NCBI GenBank assembly: GCA_015680685.1
Contig: MNCI01018018.1
Coordinates: forward strand, 138,168 to 202,167
From: Gnetum montanum
Lineage: Eukaryota > Streptophyta > Gnetopsida > Gnetales > Gnetaceae
Direction of reading: 5' to 3'
Length of the DNA stretch: 64,000 bases
Both the position numbers and the translations under genes were made by a program. Below, one piece after another: positions 32,991 through 43,769 of the stretch; the first letter of the stretch is position 1, and every line of letters starts with the position of its first letter. Below the pieces are notes generated by a model. The model saw nothing but the letters and a program-made list of their open reading frames with translations, made no database searches and was not told where the DNA came from.

Positions 32991-34265
32991 CCTACCCTAT
33001 GGCCTTGCTTTGACAAAGTGTTGAACATTTTTCAATATGTAAGATGGAATTTACGTTGGTGATCCATACATTGCAATTTTGGATAGTAGAAAGTATCACA
33101 TACGTTGGTATTTCATTTCCAAAAAGTCAAAAATGTTAGCATGCCATATGCTACAAATTTTGGCCTTCAAAAGCACCAAAAATGTTCCAAAATTTACTAG
33201 ATATTTGGATAAATTAGATCATAAAAAATGGAGAACATTCAGAACCTACTTGAACAAAATTTTGTATCATCTTTAGGACTTTTTGAATCATTTGCATTCA
33301 GGTTGAACTTAAGACTTTTGGAGCAGTGCAGACATTCAAGAGTCCATAGCCATTTCTCATCAAAGTAGTTCATCAGAGTAGAGAAAACCAACGACAAAAA
33401 AAGTTTGAGAGCATATTTGTGTTAACATTATAGCAAAACACACCTTGCGGTCTACATCAAAGTTTAAGGATATTCTTGCATTTCTTGGGTTTTTGAAACC
33501 CACAATTTGTATTCTTTGAAACTTTATTTCTAACAATTTCTTTCACAGCAATTAATATCAAAGTTTGTAGTAATAGCTTGTTTTACAATATTTTCTCTAT
33601 CTCTTTGTTCTTGTTTTCTATACTGCACCTTGCAATTAAAAACATTCATTCACATTTATTTTTTATACCCTCCATGTTCTAAAGTGATTGACAAGACCAT
33701 TTGAGCCACTCTAGATTCTTTTTGAGGCCCATAGATCTAAAGTTAAACTATTTTGCATTGAAATGCTCGATTCTCCAGCTCCTAAAAAGCCTTTTGTTAT
33801 ATGTGTCCTGCCTTCTGTCAACATCACAACCCAAATAACACATTGTCAATCCTTCCATTTCTTCCATTTAATGGGGCAAGATTTATGATTGAAAAGGGCT
33901 TCCCTTTATCATCCATTCTGTGTTATCCATCTCTATTTCCAAGCCTGGCATGAACATGTATATTCATTCCAAAGAAGTCCTGTTTCCCTAAGCGCAAGTC
34001 GAGATAGGACCCACACAATAATTGTGTTAATGTGAAAATATCCGCTACCGCATTTCGATTTTGTTGAATCGATGATCAAAATCAGTAATGAAGAATGAAG
34101 AGCAAATCCGCTGGTCAGTATCAAATTTGACTAACAATTAGGTTACTCAAGTTGTGATTCAGCACCTCATCAAGTGGGTTCCCAGATTTTCATTTAGAGG
34201 AGGATGATTCTACCTATGCAAGTTGCAAGTTTCAAGTGCAGATCCTTTCGATGATAATTATTTGC
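32991..34265. other. Unassigned DNA between coiled-coil ORF1 and the transporter fragment
   Basis: No recognisable protein or repeat is seen. Short frames on both strands (for example 33079-33276) have no family resemblance. It may include the former promoter region of the transporter fragment; a TATA-like ATATATATAAATATATC lies at 34265-34281. Confidence 0.35.
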
Positions 34266-34281
34266 ATATATATAAATATAT
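34265..34281 (+). promoter_or_regulatory. Possible TATA box of the transporter fragment
   Basis: ATATATATAAATATATC lies about 20 bp before the first Met codon and about 85 bp before the Met at 34351. Position fits a core promoter with a start near 34300, favouring 34351 as the original initiator. In AT-rich DNA such a match has limited weight. Confidence 0.35.
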
Positions 34282-34287
34282 CACTAA

Positions 34288-34660
34288 TTGTTGCACCAAG
34301 TTATGTCTCAAGTTTCAACAAAGAAACAGATGCATCTGCCACAGAACGCAATGGCGAAGCATGAAACAACAATTTCAGTAATGGCGAACATTGGAGATGC
34401 AGATGCAGGGGCAGCTTTTGTGTTGGAATCCAAGGGCAACTGGCAGCATGCAGGATTTCATCTCACAACATCAATTGTGGCTCTGGTTCAGCTCAGTCTG
34501 CCATGGGCATTTGCCTTTCTTGGATGGTCTGCAGGTTTCTCAGTGTTTACATTTTATGAAAGCAATCTTTTGTCACAGGTCTTGGAGCGCTCAGCAGCAC
34601 AGGATAAAAGGCATCGTCGTTTTAGAGGACCGGACAAGTTTTGGCACCCTAATTTATGAC
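34288..34660 (+). pseudogene. GABA/amino-acid transporter (GAT1-like) first-exon fragment
   Basis: The frame contains DADAGAAFVLESKGNWQHAG then FHLTTSIVALVQLSLPWAFA, FLGWSAGF, TFYESNLLSQVLE and RHRRFRG. These match the N-terminus and first two membrane helices of plant GABA-transporter-1-like amino acid permeases (family pattern: A-x-F-V-L-x-S-K-G-x-W-x-H-x-G-F-H-L-T-T-x-I-V, then F-Y-x-x-N-L-L-S-x-V-L). These plasma-membrane proteins import GABA and other amino acids. Upstream Met codons are at 34288, 34303 and 34351. About nine residues of helix 2 are missing between SAGF and TFY, and after RHRRFRG homology ends and a stop follows at 34658. Roughly 25 percent of a normal protein remains, so it is a pseudogene or a transposed fragment. 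It is the clearest host-gene sequence in the window. Confidence 0.8.
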
Positions 34661-34859
34661 AATGCGGCATATCAACACTACCTTAATCATCCGATCCTAT
34701 TTGACGACCCAGGGCACATCAAGAATTCGAGTATGAGTATTCATTATTCATTTTGATAGGGTTCCAGCTACACATTAGTGACCCTTCCGGCCGTCGAATC
34801 AAAGCAATTTACATGATGGAAAGGCCTGTGTGGAAAATGTAATCCGAACGCATGGTTAA

Positions 34860-35637
34860 CTGGCCCTTTGTAACAGAAATGGAAAAGCTTTGGCATCAGA
34901 GTTAGAGAATTTCATGAGAATGTCCCCTAAAAGTTTTAATATTGGGCCCAATTTGATTAGGTGGCTCCAAAATTTAATTCTCATGGTGTGGGTGAAGAGA
35001 TAAAATTGATTTGGCAACATGTTTAACATTTTTACAATCATTTACCATTTATTATATCCTTTGGGTGATGATGAATTTTTTAAAAAATTATGCACAACAT
35101 GGAGCATACCCTTTCCCCATGACTAAGTTGAACACTCCGAGTTTAGAAAAGTTCATTTTGATAGGATAGGTGCGCAAGCTAGCAAATTCATGGAAGAAAA
35201 TTTGAATAACTCCCCTTGCATGAATAGTGCAAAATGATGTTGACATGTGGGGGGGGGGGGGTTGGTTTCCATATATATAGTTTTTATGGATGCGATATCA
35301 CATACCTGATAGTGCAAATTCAATATCGTTGAAAATAGGGTACTTGATAAATTTGAAGAATTTTTAAATTTTCAAGGCCAAAAATGAAGGATTTAAGGTT
35401 AATTTGAAAGGTCCAGGGTAACATTGAATAGATCGGAAGGCACCAAAAGTATAATGGAGTAGAATCTAACAATAAAATCCATGAATAGGATGAAGAAAAA
35501 GGACATGTTTTGGTGCATAGGAATGTTTGAATAAGAAGGATGATAAAGGAAAGAATGACATTGGCAATGCAGTGCTTGGAGGGTATAAAATGATGTGATG
35601 ATGATGTGCAATGAGTGTAAATTACAAAGGTTAGGCA
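34860..35637 (-). promoter_or_regulatory. Promoter-like unit of an LTR-A element (minus strand)
   Basis: It is the minus-strand counterpart of the units at 20.17-20.98 and 62.9-63.56 kb. Upstream block: CAATATCG and GCGATATCAC palindromes (35288-35330 plus strand). TATA box, minus strand: ATAAAAACTATATATATGG (35269-35287). A 13-G run lies just beyond (35249-35261) and a shared TCAACTTAGTCATGGGG block at 35115-35135. The unit directly follows the GGAGGACCCAC landmark of the element's 3' region, as in the plus-strand copy. No coiled-coil frame follows it here. Confidence 0.5.
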
Positions 35638-36721
35638 AGTGGGTCCTCCCCAAAGGAGGTTCCTACCTATGATGCCCTTATGTAACCATGCCTACAAATT
35701 TTTGTAGGCACTAAAATATTTTATTTTGTAATCCCCACCAGTTGCACAAAACACACTCATGTAGATACCACCATGATGAGATATGAATTCGATGCTACTC
35801 AAGACACAAGTTACAAATACATGAACAACGAGATGAGGCGAATTGTAGAAGGGATTGCAGAGATTAGGACATGAGGTAATTGACCCAAGGCACAATGAAT
35901 CTTGAGTGTTGGACGTGATTAATGTGTCATTATCCCATCGCTCCAAAATTAAGACAGAGTCCATTACTTCGATCAATGACATTGCATTATTTCATCCAAT
36001 GATGGACAACCATAAGAGCATCATGACAACAAGGCATACAATCACTTGGCATTTTGTGCAAGGGAGGAGTGATTTGGAATTTCTTTGTAGCATACTTTTT
36101 TGCTTGGCCGCTTTGGCACATTCTCTCTCTTCTTTTTTTTGATGCGTAATCTAGAGAAGCCGCCTACCTTCAAGCACGGGTGCATGTCTTTCCAATGGGA
36201 CCCCCTAGAATAGCATTGGGCTTCTTTATTACATGCCTTTATTACTCTTACTCCCATTGTCGTTAGATCTACAAAGATCTTAGTACAACTAAGCTGCATG
36301 ATAACTCCTACAAATGTCACCAAAGAGAATCCACAAGTCCCCTTGACATCACACCCTAGCCATTCTCTCTAAGTCAATCATTTTTTGCTCTGGTATAATG
36401 AGCACAAAATTACTTTAAGTTTTAACGATGATAAGAATATCATCATACCCAGAGTAGAACCTCTTATTAATAAAATGGTTGGGTGGATGTGATGGGCTCG
36501 CTGTCCAAATAATTAGTTACCCGAGACTTGATAGCAGAGAACAATACCTTAACCAACGAGTCACATGAGTGCTTTATTAATAGATGAGATTACCCATAAA
36601 AAGATAAAAATATAAAACAATAAATAAAAATATGAAACAACAAATTAAAAGATGAAAAAATCGAAAAAAAAAGAAAATTGTAAAATTAAAGAAAAGGAAA
36701 AAAATTTATTAATTTTGTTTG
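35638..36721 (-). other. 3' noncoding region of a pol-less gypsy element
   Basis: Read on the minus strand it starts at gag's end and reaches the landmark CCTTTGGGGAGGACCCAC at 35638-35655. It contains counterparts of the 'gtgagaccac'-like and T-rich blocks of the other copies. A perfect 16-bp palindrome TGGGGGATATCCCCCA lies at its start (36728-36743). Confidence 0.6.
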
Positions 36722-38770
36722 TTAGAATGGGGGATATCCCCCATGTCTAAAATTTTGATTATGGCGAGAATTAATAAATGGAATGGTTGGATCCATGCAT
36801 TTTGGAAATATTGGGACTCGATCATATCCAAACCATTGGGTGTCTTTTGATGTGGTGGTTGGACTGTACCCACATTGAGGTTCACACACTTGATTACAGT
36901 TGACATAGTGGGGCAAGTTATAATATGTGGTTAATTGGTAAGGAGTTGACCCACTACGGCACCCATGATCATAAGTTGGTATGCAAGGATCGATTTGTCT
37001 CCCTACACGGTTATATTCATTGGGCCACATGGTTGTTGGAGTATTGATTGGTGGCCCTGATAAGGTAACATGAGGCATTGGGTTCAAGGCGAAAGATGCA
37101 CCACAATGTTGAACTTGTGTTGAGTGGGAGGATGTAGCGGTCTCAGAACTGTGCTATCTCTTTCTACAATCATGTCTAAAGAAGGGACACGTTTGATGTT
37201 GTGGAGGATTCCCACTACGGTTGATAGTAGCAGCGTAAGTAACATTTGTAGATCGATGTTGTGGTGCAAGTCCTAATGGTATTATCAGTGGCGATGTAGA
37301 AGGAGGTGAAGGATGAGAATATTGAGGTCGAGGAGAGGTGTAAGGAACATGAGGTGGTGATCCTATGGGAGAGGACACACGTTGATAGTACTTTGGAGAA
37401 TGGTAACAATGTGGTGAGATAGAGGATGCTGACCCAGTTGGAAAAATAGGATGCTGAACCTAATAAGCGCTTAGGTTTGGATGATATGAAGGGTGTGACT
37501 AGTTTGAGGGTGGCCTCCCCCACGACTAGGATTTTTGCCACTGTGATTGAACACAGTATTTTTGTACAAACTCTGAATGTAACATGCCTCCCCAATGCTC
37601 ATGTAAATGTGACAATATTGGGCATTGACCTTTGGGGTGATCGTATAGGCAAATGCTACATTGATACGTATGATTAGCAGTTGAGTTCTTATCCTTATCC
37701 TCTTCAACCCTTCTTTCTGATTGTCTAGTGGTGTTCTCTCCTATTTCTTCATTCGTCATGGTTCTACCTCTAATAGTGTAGGCATATTCTTTGCATTTTT
37801 TATGTATCCATTCCATCATATTATTGATATTTGCCTTAATTTCATCTAGTGATTATAGTATTGGAAAAGATGATTCCACCTCCTTTAGGTGAGTTGGTTT
37901 CTCCTCTTCATGATCATGGACCTTTACTATTTCGAGATTTTGATCCTATTGATAGCTTTCAACATTTTCCCATTTAGCCATTTCTCTTTCTTCTTTTGCT
38001 ACCCGCTTAATAAGCTCTTCAAATTGGTGGGTTCATAGCTCATATAGTTGACCTCAAGCATACATCCCTAGGGTCATCCTTGTTTTATTATGGAGCCCAT
38101 CCATGATGTGATATATTAGCCTTTCCTCAAAGAACCCATGGCCTAAGCATTTGTTTAATAATGCATAATATCTTTCTAAGGCCATGTCCAAGGTTTCATG
38201 TTGCGCTTGTTTCCACTCTTGGATTTGTTTCCTCAAGGCTGACACTCTTACATAGGTTTGATATCTTTAATTGAAGAGTTCTACCATTGTCAGCCAACGT
38301 CGAATTGATTTTGGTCTTAAGGACCTATACCATACTTTTGCTTGGCCAACGAGTGTCATAGGAAGCTTAAGTTTTTTCCACCCATTATCAATATTGTTCC
38401 ATACACAAGCATCATGGAAGGCTTGTAGATGATGTTGCAGATCTAAATCATAGCCTCTTGAAAATTTGGGAAAGTTGCTTAAATCAAGGTTGGTAGAAGG
38501 CTTTCCTTACGATGTCTACAGGATATTCGAACAACCTCTTGTATATGCATTAGGTTATTAGTAGCTAGCAATAGTTCATCATCACTAGGTAGGTTATGAA
38601 TTCATGAGTTGGGATGATGTTGTCTTCGTTTGCATACATAGGAGACCCCTGCATCATATTGAGTACTTCAAACTTTGTTTTCATCATCGTATAATTCATT
38701 GGTTCTCCAATGAATTGCCTTACTGGTTGTTGCGTTATCATAGTCTTGTGAGAGAGACATTGTTGTGAAT
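36722..38770 (-). pseudogene. gag of a pol-less Athila/Tat-like element
   Basis: On the minus strand it starts near MSLSQDYDN (38765) and has the capsid part around 38.05-38.5 kb (ALRKQIQEWKQAQHETLDMA, 38160-38245). The Cys/His motif CSICLYDHPKGQCPILSHLH is at 37620-37680, followed by a Pro/Tyr/Asn-rich tail to about 36735. The tail leads directly into the 3' region with no protease, RT or integrase, the same arrangement as the plus-strand copy at 1-1440. Frameshifts are present. It is preceded by a primer site and an LTR-A, so this is an internally deleted or structurally non-autonomous element. Confidence 0.8.
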
Positions 38771-38876
38771 TTTTGTGTGAATTAATTAAAATTAAGTTAT
38801 TTTTCTAAGAGATATATCGTGAATACTTTGTTACAGCGATCTTGTATGATATAACTAATCTAAATAACTAGCACCG

Positions 38877-38894
38877 TCCCTAACAACGACGCGA
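38877..38894 (-). other. tRNA-Asp-like primer binding site
   Basis: Minus strand TCGCGTCGTTGTTAGGGA, one base from the LTR, matches the Athila/Tat tRNA-Asp site at 13 of 18 positions. It confirms that 38896-39623 is a 5' LTR of a minus-strand element. Confidence 0.7.
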
Positions 38895-38895
38895 A

Positions 38896-39623
38896 TGATG
38901 AGTGGCAAGGTACCCCTACATTCAACCATACGAATATGAGTGTTCACACAGAATCTGGTTGAACTCTGCAGATGGACTAGTTGTGGTATCTAGATAGTTA
39001 CACATTGATTGCAGTTTGNNNNNNNNNNNNNNNNNNNNNNNNNNNNNNNNNNNNAAAATCTAAGCTAGCCTAAGTGTGATGAGCATATGTCCTTAATCAT
39101 CTGTACACATCTTGAACCTCGTGTACTGCTTTTGGGATTACCAAGAACATGTTACTTAAGCACTCCTAGATATGCTACTGGGATACCAAGTAGTCACACT
39201 TAAATGCTCATGATTAAGTTGTACTCATTCTGCATTTAATAACAGGGATAGTAAATGAAGGTAAAGAAATATTAATTAAGAAAACAATAAATAACAATAA
39301 CAATTAAGCAATTAAAACTAAGTGAATGCTGCAATGATGAAGTAATCTCGATTTTTATTGCCGGTCATGCATGTGTCCAAGTACGTCACACTCGAATAAA
39401 GGTTCTATACAATTACAATCATCACATTGTGGGCATGCACTGGGCAAAGAATTGAAATGAACTAAAAAAATGACAAAAAGACTCTACTTCTACATTTACT
39501 TCCTTTCCTGTGGCTTACACAGGAATCACGATATCGTGTACCTGATATCGTTAGCTAGGCCGTGATATCGCATACCCAATATTGCAGATCCGATATTGGA
39601 GCCTGACAAATCATGGTTCATCA
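38896..39623 (-). repeat. LTR-A, 5' LTR of the pol-less element
   Basis: It starts TGATGAG and ends TTCATCA; the left 120 bp match the LTR at 63705. U3 holds four GATATC/CAATATT-type palindromes at 39527-39600. Its right edge cuts into the chromovirus protease at 39624, so the element inserted there. A run of 37 Ns (39018-39054) hides part of U5. Confidence 0.9.
39018..39054. other. Assembly gap (37 Ns)
   Basis: A run of 37 unknown bases inside the LTR. The neighbouring LTR at 63.7 kb indicates that roughly 100 bp or more of sequence (the block containing gcagttcgctgtcttccc) is missing here, more than the gap length. Confidence 0.95.
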
Positions 39624-40063
39624 ACCACTAAAAGAAGCTTTGTTGTCAAAGTTCCAAGGTCTTTCCAAAATAACATCAGCACAATCAATAGGGAGGATGT
39701 CACAATGTACATTATCTTTAAAGAACCAATTCTAAAAGACAAAATACACTTCTCCTTAACTTCTTGGAAATGATCTTTAGATAGCCAATGGACTCTATAG
39801 GGCCCAGTATGTGGAAATATCTTCAAACCAAGCTTAGAAACAACCTTTGAAGAAATCACATTTTCTTAAGCTCCACTGTCAATTAAAATGTGTATCCATT
39901 CACCACTATCTAGAGACCTAGCTCCAATCCTAAAGAGCATCTTTTTTCCAAGATCTTCATTGGCATTAACATTTTCCATAAAAATGCAAGAATTAATTTT
40001 AGTGATATATTCAATCATTACTGCATGAGGATTACCTTCATTGAAGGATTCTTGCTTTTCCAA
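39624..40063 (-). pseudogene. Chromovirus-type aspartic protease remnant
   Basis: Minus-strand frames read ILIDSGA (39866-39890, catalytic D-S-G intact), then ISSKVVSKLGLKIFPHTGPY and VHWLSKDHFQEVKEKC (39780-39859), close to the plant chromovirus protease pattern D-S-G-x-T-H-N-F-I-S-x-x-V-V-x-x-L-G-L. A frameshift separates the two, and further codons match the end of the domain out of frame. The LTR at 38896-39623 truncates it; RT and integrase of this element are absent. Confidence 0.8.
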
Positions 40064-41212
40064 TGTCTTAAGTTCTTTTCCTTTGGAGATCTTTGGCTTT
40101 TCACACTCCCATTTTTTGTATGCCTTTTCACCACAATTAAAGCATTAAAGTTTGGATGCATAGTCATTTCCTTGATCCTTTCCATTCTTGGAGTAGTCTT
40201 TCTTGGAATCTTGGTGCTCCTTGAACTTCTCTTACTTCTCCTTTGTGTCTTCTTTAGCATTTCTCATCCTTAGAAGCTTTGGAGTCCTTACCTTTAGAAA
40301 TTTTGGGACCTCTATTGTATCATTGAATTTTCTTCTTAGCTTTAAAAGCCAATTCAAAAGCCTCATCCAATGTTTGAGGCTCATAGAAGGTTAGCTCTTG
40401 TTGATACTTCCTTTTAAGTCCTCCTTAAAAGTTCATAATCATCCTAATGAACTTTTGTAAGCTAGAAAGCCTTACAAAAATCCATGTAGTAGTCCTTCAC
40501 ACTCTTATCACGTTACCTTAGGTACTTCAATTTTTGGATGGCCTCTTGTCTATGATGAGTCTTCTCAAATTTTTTCTTAAGCATAAACTACATTAAAGAC
40601 TAATCTTTAATAAGAGTACCATTATTCACCTGGTAAGAATGACTTTCCTTCCCCCACCATACAGGCGCTATGTCTTCCAATTTGGTTTCAGCAAAAGATA
40701 CCTTTTGATGATTTTCCATATTTTCAAGTTCAAAATACTTGTTAATCATTTTTAGCAAAGAGAAAAAAGATTTAGTTCCTTCCATGCCATTGAAGGATTT
40801 GACTTCAACATGAGGAATCCTTAAAGCACATCTAAAAGCTTTTACAATAGTAACTTTAATTCCTTCACCTTGCTTCCTTTGTGGCTTAGAAGGAAGTTCG
40901 TTTTTCCCTTTCCTAGGAAAATTCAAGCCTTGAGACTTATTTTTAGCTCTAGAAGCATGAAGAAAAAAATCATCCTGAGCTTCTCCTTCTCCAAAATATT
41001 CATCTTCAAAAGGAATATCATCTTCAAGGGATTGCATTGAGGAATGTCTTGAAGGAGGTCTTGGTAACCCTTACTTGGATGCTTTTGGTGAGGTAGCATG
41101 TTCTTTGTTCTCTCCAAGCTTTTCAATTTTCTCAACAATGAGCTTGAGAGAATTTCTCATGTCATCCATGTCTCTTGAAAAAGCTTGAATTGTATTCTTC
41201 TTTGGATGCATA
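40064..41212 (-). pseudogene. Chromovirus-type gag remnant
   Basis: The frame opens at MHPKKNTIQAF (41212), includes a short coiled coil (MDDMRNSLKLIVEKIEKLGE) and an acidic stretch. The capsid part then has VEVKSFNGMEGTKSFFSLLK and YFELENMENHQKVSFAETKL with APVWW (40600-40830), matching F-x-G-x-x-x-x-x-x-F-L-x-W-x-x-x-x-E-x-x-F of chromovirus gag. A Lys-rich tail contains a decayed zinc knuckle near 40130 (KKWECEKPK). Frame shifts interrupt it. A 345-bp leader separates the primer site from this Met. Confidence 0.75.
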
Positions 41213-41554
41213 ATGAAAGTTGATCTAAAAGGTAATTTTCACAAAATTCTACAAGGACAGGTAAAATTTTTAGGATTTTTTAAGGAATGAAACAAGAAAT
41301 TCTTAGATCTTAAGAGAAATGAGCATAAGATCTTCAAACCCTAGCTATTACAAACCTATGGGTGTCCAATGCAATAATTATCTTCCAATTATTGAAAGAT
41401 ATGACAAACTTGTGGATCAAAGGGAAAATTTCAAACCCTAGGATGAGTAGAACAAGTAGCAAGAGAGAATTCATTCAAGCTTGAGAATTTGGAGTGATTC
41501 TTTGCAATTGAGATGAGAATTATCCACTTGAATGCAATTGTCTTCAATTCTAAG

Positions 41555-41571
41555 CTACTCTAATACTAATT
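41555..41571 (-). other. tRNA-iMet-like primer binding site (chromovirus)
   Basis: Minus strand next to the LTR reads TTAGTATTAGAG, matching TTGGTATCAGAG of the initiator-Met primer site at 10 of 12 positions, as expected for chromoviruses. Confidence 0.7.
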
Positions 41572-42334
41572 TGATGAGGAGCTCCCATGGATTCCACAAT
41601 CCAAGCTCTCTCAAAGTCACAAAACAACAAATTTGAACAAGAAAAGGAAAAAGAAAGCTTTATTCTTGCTCATATTTAGAATTTACATATAAAATAAAGC
41701 ACAATTCCCAAGGAAATAAAAGAGATTCAATTCAACTCTCACACACTCAATCAAAGCAATCACACACAAGGATGATCATCAATGCACCTTGCCAAGACTC
41801 TATCTCTTCTCTTCTCTCAACTCCCTACACTCTCTCTTTCTCTCTCTAGACTCTCTTGGTCAAACTAAAGGCCCAAGAAGTCTATTTGTATCCCCCCCCC
41901 CCTGTCTCTTCATCTTCCCTCTAATTTATCATTCGATTTAATGTCCATTAAAATCTATGTGAAACATCTATGAGAAAGAGTAGACATCCCCCTCGAGGAC
42001 AAAGGTCTCAAAGTAAATGTCTTCAAATTATGTGAGACGTATTGGCTTAGACATTTATGAAAAACAAGAGACATCTACTATACACTAGATATGTCTATCT
42101 ATGAGTGTAGATGTTTATCCTACCAGGGTCAAAGTTAAAGATGCTTGTTTTAAGGCCTGGAACCTCTGAACACCTCCAAACAAGTCCCCATAGTCTCCAA
42201 AACATCCTAAACTCATTAAAATAAGCCCAAAACACTCCCAAACATAATACCACTAAAAGATAAATATAAAACACACAAACATCTATGCACAAACATATTG
42301 AGGATTAGACATGGGCTAGGTAATGTCCTCATCA
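41572..42334 (-). repeat. 5' LTR of the truncated chromovirus
   Basis: The 763-bp LTR has perfect 9-bp terminal inverted repeats, TGATGAGGA and TCCTCATCA. It is followed on its internal side by the primer site and gag. A minus-strand TATA-like ATACAAATAG lies at 41882-41891, next to an 11-C run (41892-41902). The 3' LTR is not in the window. Confidence 0.85.
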
Positions 42335-42860
42335 TAGAATCTAGTGATAGTTTATTCAAGTAGTTAACTCATTGTTTTGTTTGACAAAAGGTTACCATCT
42401 CAACTCATACTTTCAAGTCATATATGAGGTATAGTTATATTTCTTTATTATTCTTATAAATTATCATTTTGACTATATATTTTGAGGTGTACTTATAGTC
42501 ATTCTTTCAGAAATCGACACCCCTAATTTTTTCGAAGTTTATACACAACTAAATTATCACTTTGATGATGTTTGTGTATATTATAGAAATCTTCTTTCAA
42601 TAGAAAATGATGTTGGTTGCCAAGATTCTTTACATTTTACCATACAAGAAGTTATAAATAGCATTAATAGATTAGCATTTATAAAATCTATATGTTGAAT
42701 TACATAAATGGGTAAGACTATCTATTCTTGCAAAAATTTGGAAAAAAATTCAATGTTGTCATTAATGGTCTTGCTAAATAATGGAAGACCAATAAAGTGA
42801 TACTTCTTTATAAGAGAGATGACAATAACAGTTTAAACAATATCATATGTTGATTGTAAC

Positions 42861-43011
42861 AATGAGATGTTAGCCTAGCAATAAGACTCTTGATTTGCTA
42901 GCTCCAAGTCATGGGTTTGATTCTAGTGGTTAATGTTGACTTTTAAAGTTCTAATTAAACTATACATCTTAGGGTTTATCTATATTACAATTACTTTGTG
43001 GTTTCAACACC
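42861..43011 (+). mobile_element. tRNA-derived SINE inserted in the LINE
   Basis: The 151-bp insertion has an A-box-like TAGCCTAGCAATAAG at 42871 and a B-box-like GGTTTGATTCT at 42914, 43 bp apart, the layout of a Pol III promoter in a tRNA-derived SINE. It is flanked by 17-bp target duplications CATATGTTGATTGTAAC (42844-42860) and CATATGTTAATTATAAC (43012-43028), 15/17 identical, and removing it restores the LINE reading. Relatives at 54672-54916 share its second half. Confidence 0.8.
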
Positions 43012-43051
43012 CATATGTTAATTATAACTAGCATTTGTGCTAAATTGTTAT

Positions 43052-43257
43052 GTACTACTCTTAAAAGAAGAATAAGCAATTGGGTAGAAATAAATAATGT
43101 CAAGGTAATCTACTAAGCAAGCTTGAATAATTCTACAACTACTTATCTTGTTAGGTACTACTCTCAAAGGAAGAATAAGTAATTGGGTAAAAACAAATAA
43201 TGTCAAGGTAATCTACCAAGCAAGTTTGAATGATTCTATCATTGATTATCTTGTTAC
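43052..43257 (+). repeat. 103-bp tandem duplication inside the LINE
   Basis: Copies 43052-43154 and 43155-43257 start GTACTACTCTTAAAAGAAG and GTACTACTCTCAAAGGAAG and both end near TTATCTTGTTA. Both encode the same RT segment (ISNWV..NNVKVIYQASLN). The length is not a multiple of three. Confidence 0.85.
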
Positions 43258-43769
43258 TTTTAAACACTACATCAAACATGTAAAGAAGTTTAATAGAATT
43301 AGAATGAAGCAACATTGTCATTTATCTCCAACTCTCTTTGGTCGCTTCATTAATGAATTGTAGTATTGGATTTATAATAGACTACATAGATATGCTGTAA
43401 ATATAGGTTCTCAAGCAATGAACCTACTTCTTTATGTAGATGATACTATTTTAATATCTATTTCTAAAAAAGGTATGTCTAATATGCTGTAAATTTTAAA
43501 AGAATTTTGCATTTCTTCCAATTTACAAGTCAATATAGAGAAAACTATCATAATATAGGGTACATGAAACATGGTATAATTTTAAAATTGGTTATCAAAA
43601 TGGACAAATTATAGACTCTTTAAATGCTTAGGCTTTTAATATCTAAATAATCATTTATGGATAAATGCATTAAGGAAAGAATAGCAAGAGGAATAAAAGT
43701 TAAACAATAATTTATTCTATTGTATTATATGGATGCCCAATCTATTAACCAAGTCTTTGAATAAAAAAT

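Larger units (their letters stand above)
42530..43760 (+). pseudogene. LINE (non-LTR retrotransposon) reverse transcriptase remnant
   Basis: Plus-strand frames show LINE RT blocks in order. These are FTIQEVINSINRLA (near 42640), WKTNKVILLYKRDD (42783-42825, compare W-x-x-x-V-I-P-L-x-K-K-G-D), LKRRISNWVEINNVKVIYQA (43060-43120), CHLSPTLFGRFINEL (43318-43362), LLLYVDDTILIS (43425-43465, catalytic Y-x-D-D intact), LKEFC and LQVNIEKT (43498-43545), and finally a Y-G-C-P type segment out of frame near 43730. The protein would copy LINE RNA at a nicked chromosome. It is interrupted by the SINE at 42861-43011 and by a 103-bp tandem duplication (43052-43154/43155-43257) that breaks the frame. Confidence 0.8.

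Noticed and set aside
33720-33960. Possible copia RNase H on the minus strand (CDVDRRQDT)
   Set aside because: Only a few residues match and neighbouring conserved blocks are absent.
35249-35261. 13-G run as a polypurine tract or G-quadruplex
   Set aside because: It is on the opposite strand from the element's sense direction for a polypurine tract, and the corresponding site in the 63.4-kb copy has only four Gs, so it is a simple mononucleotide expansion.
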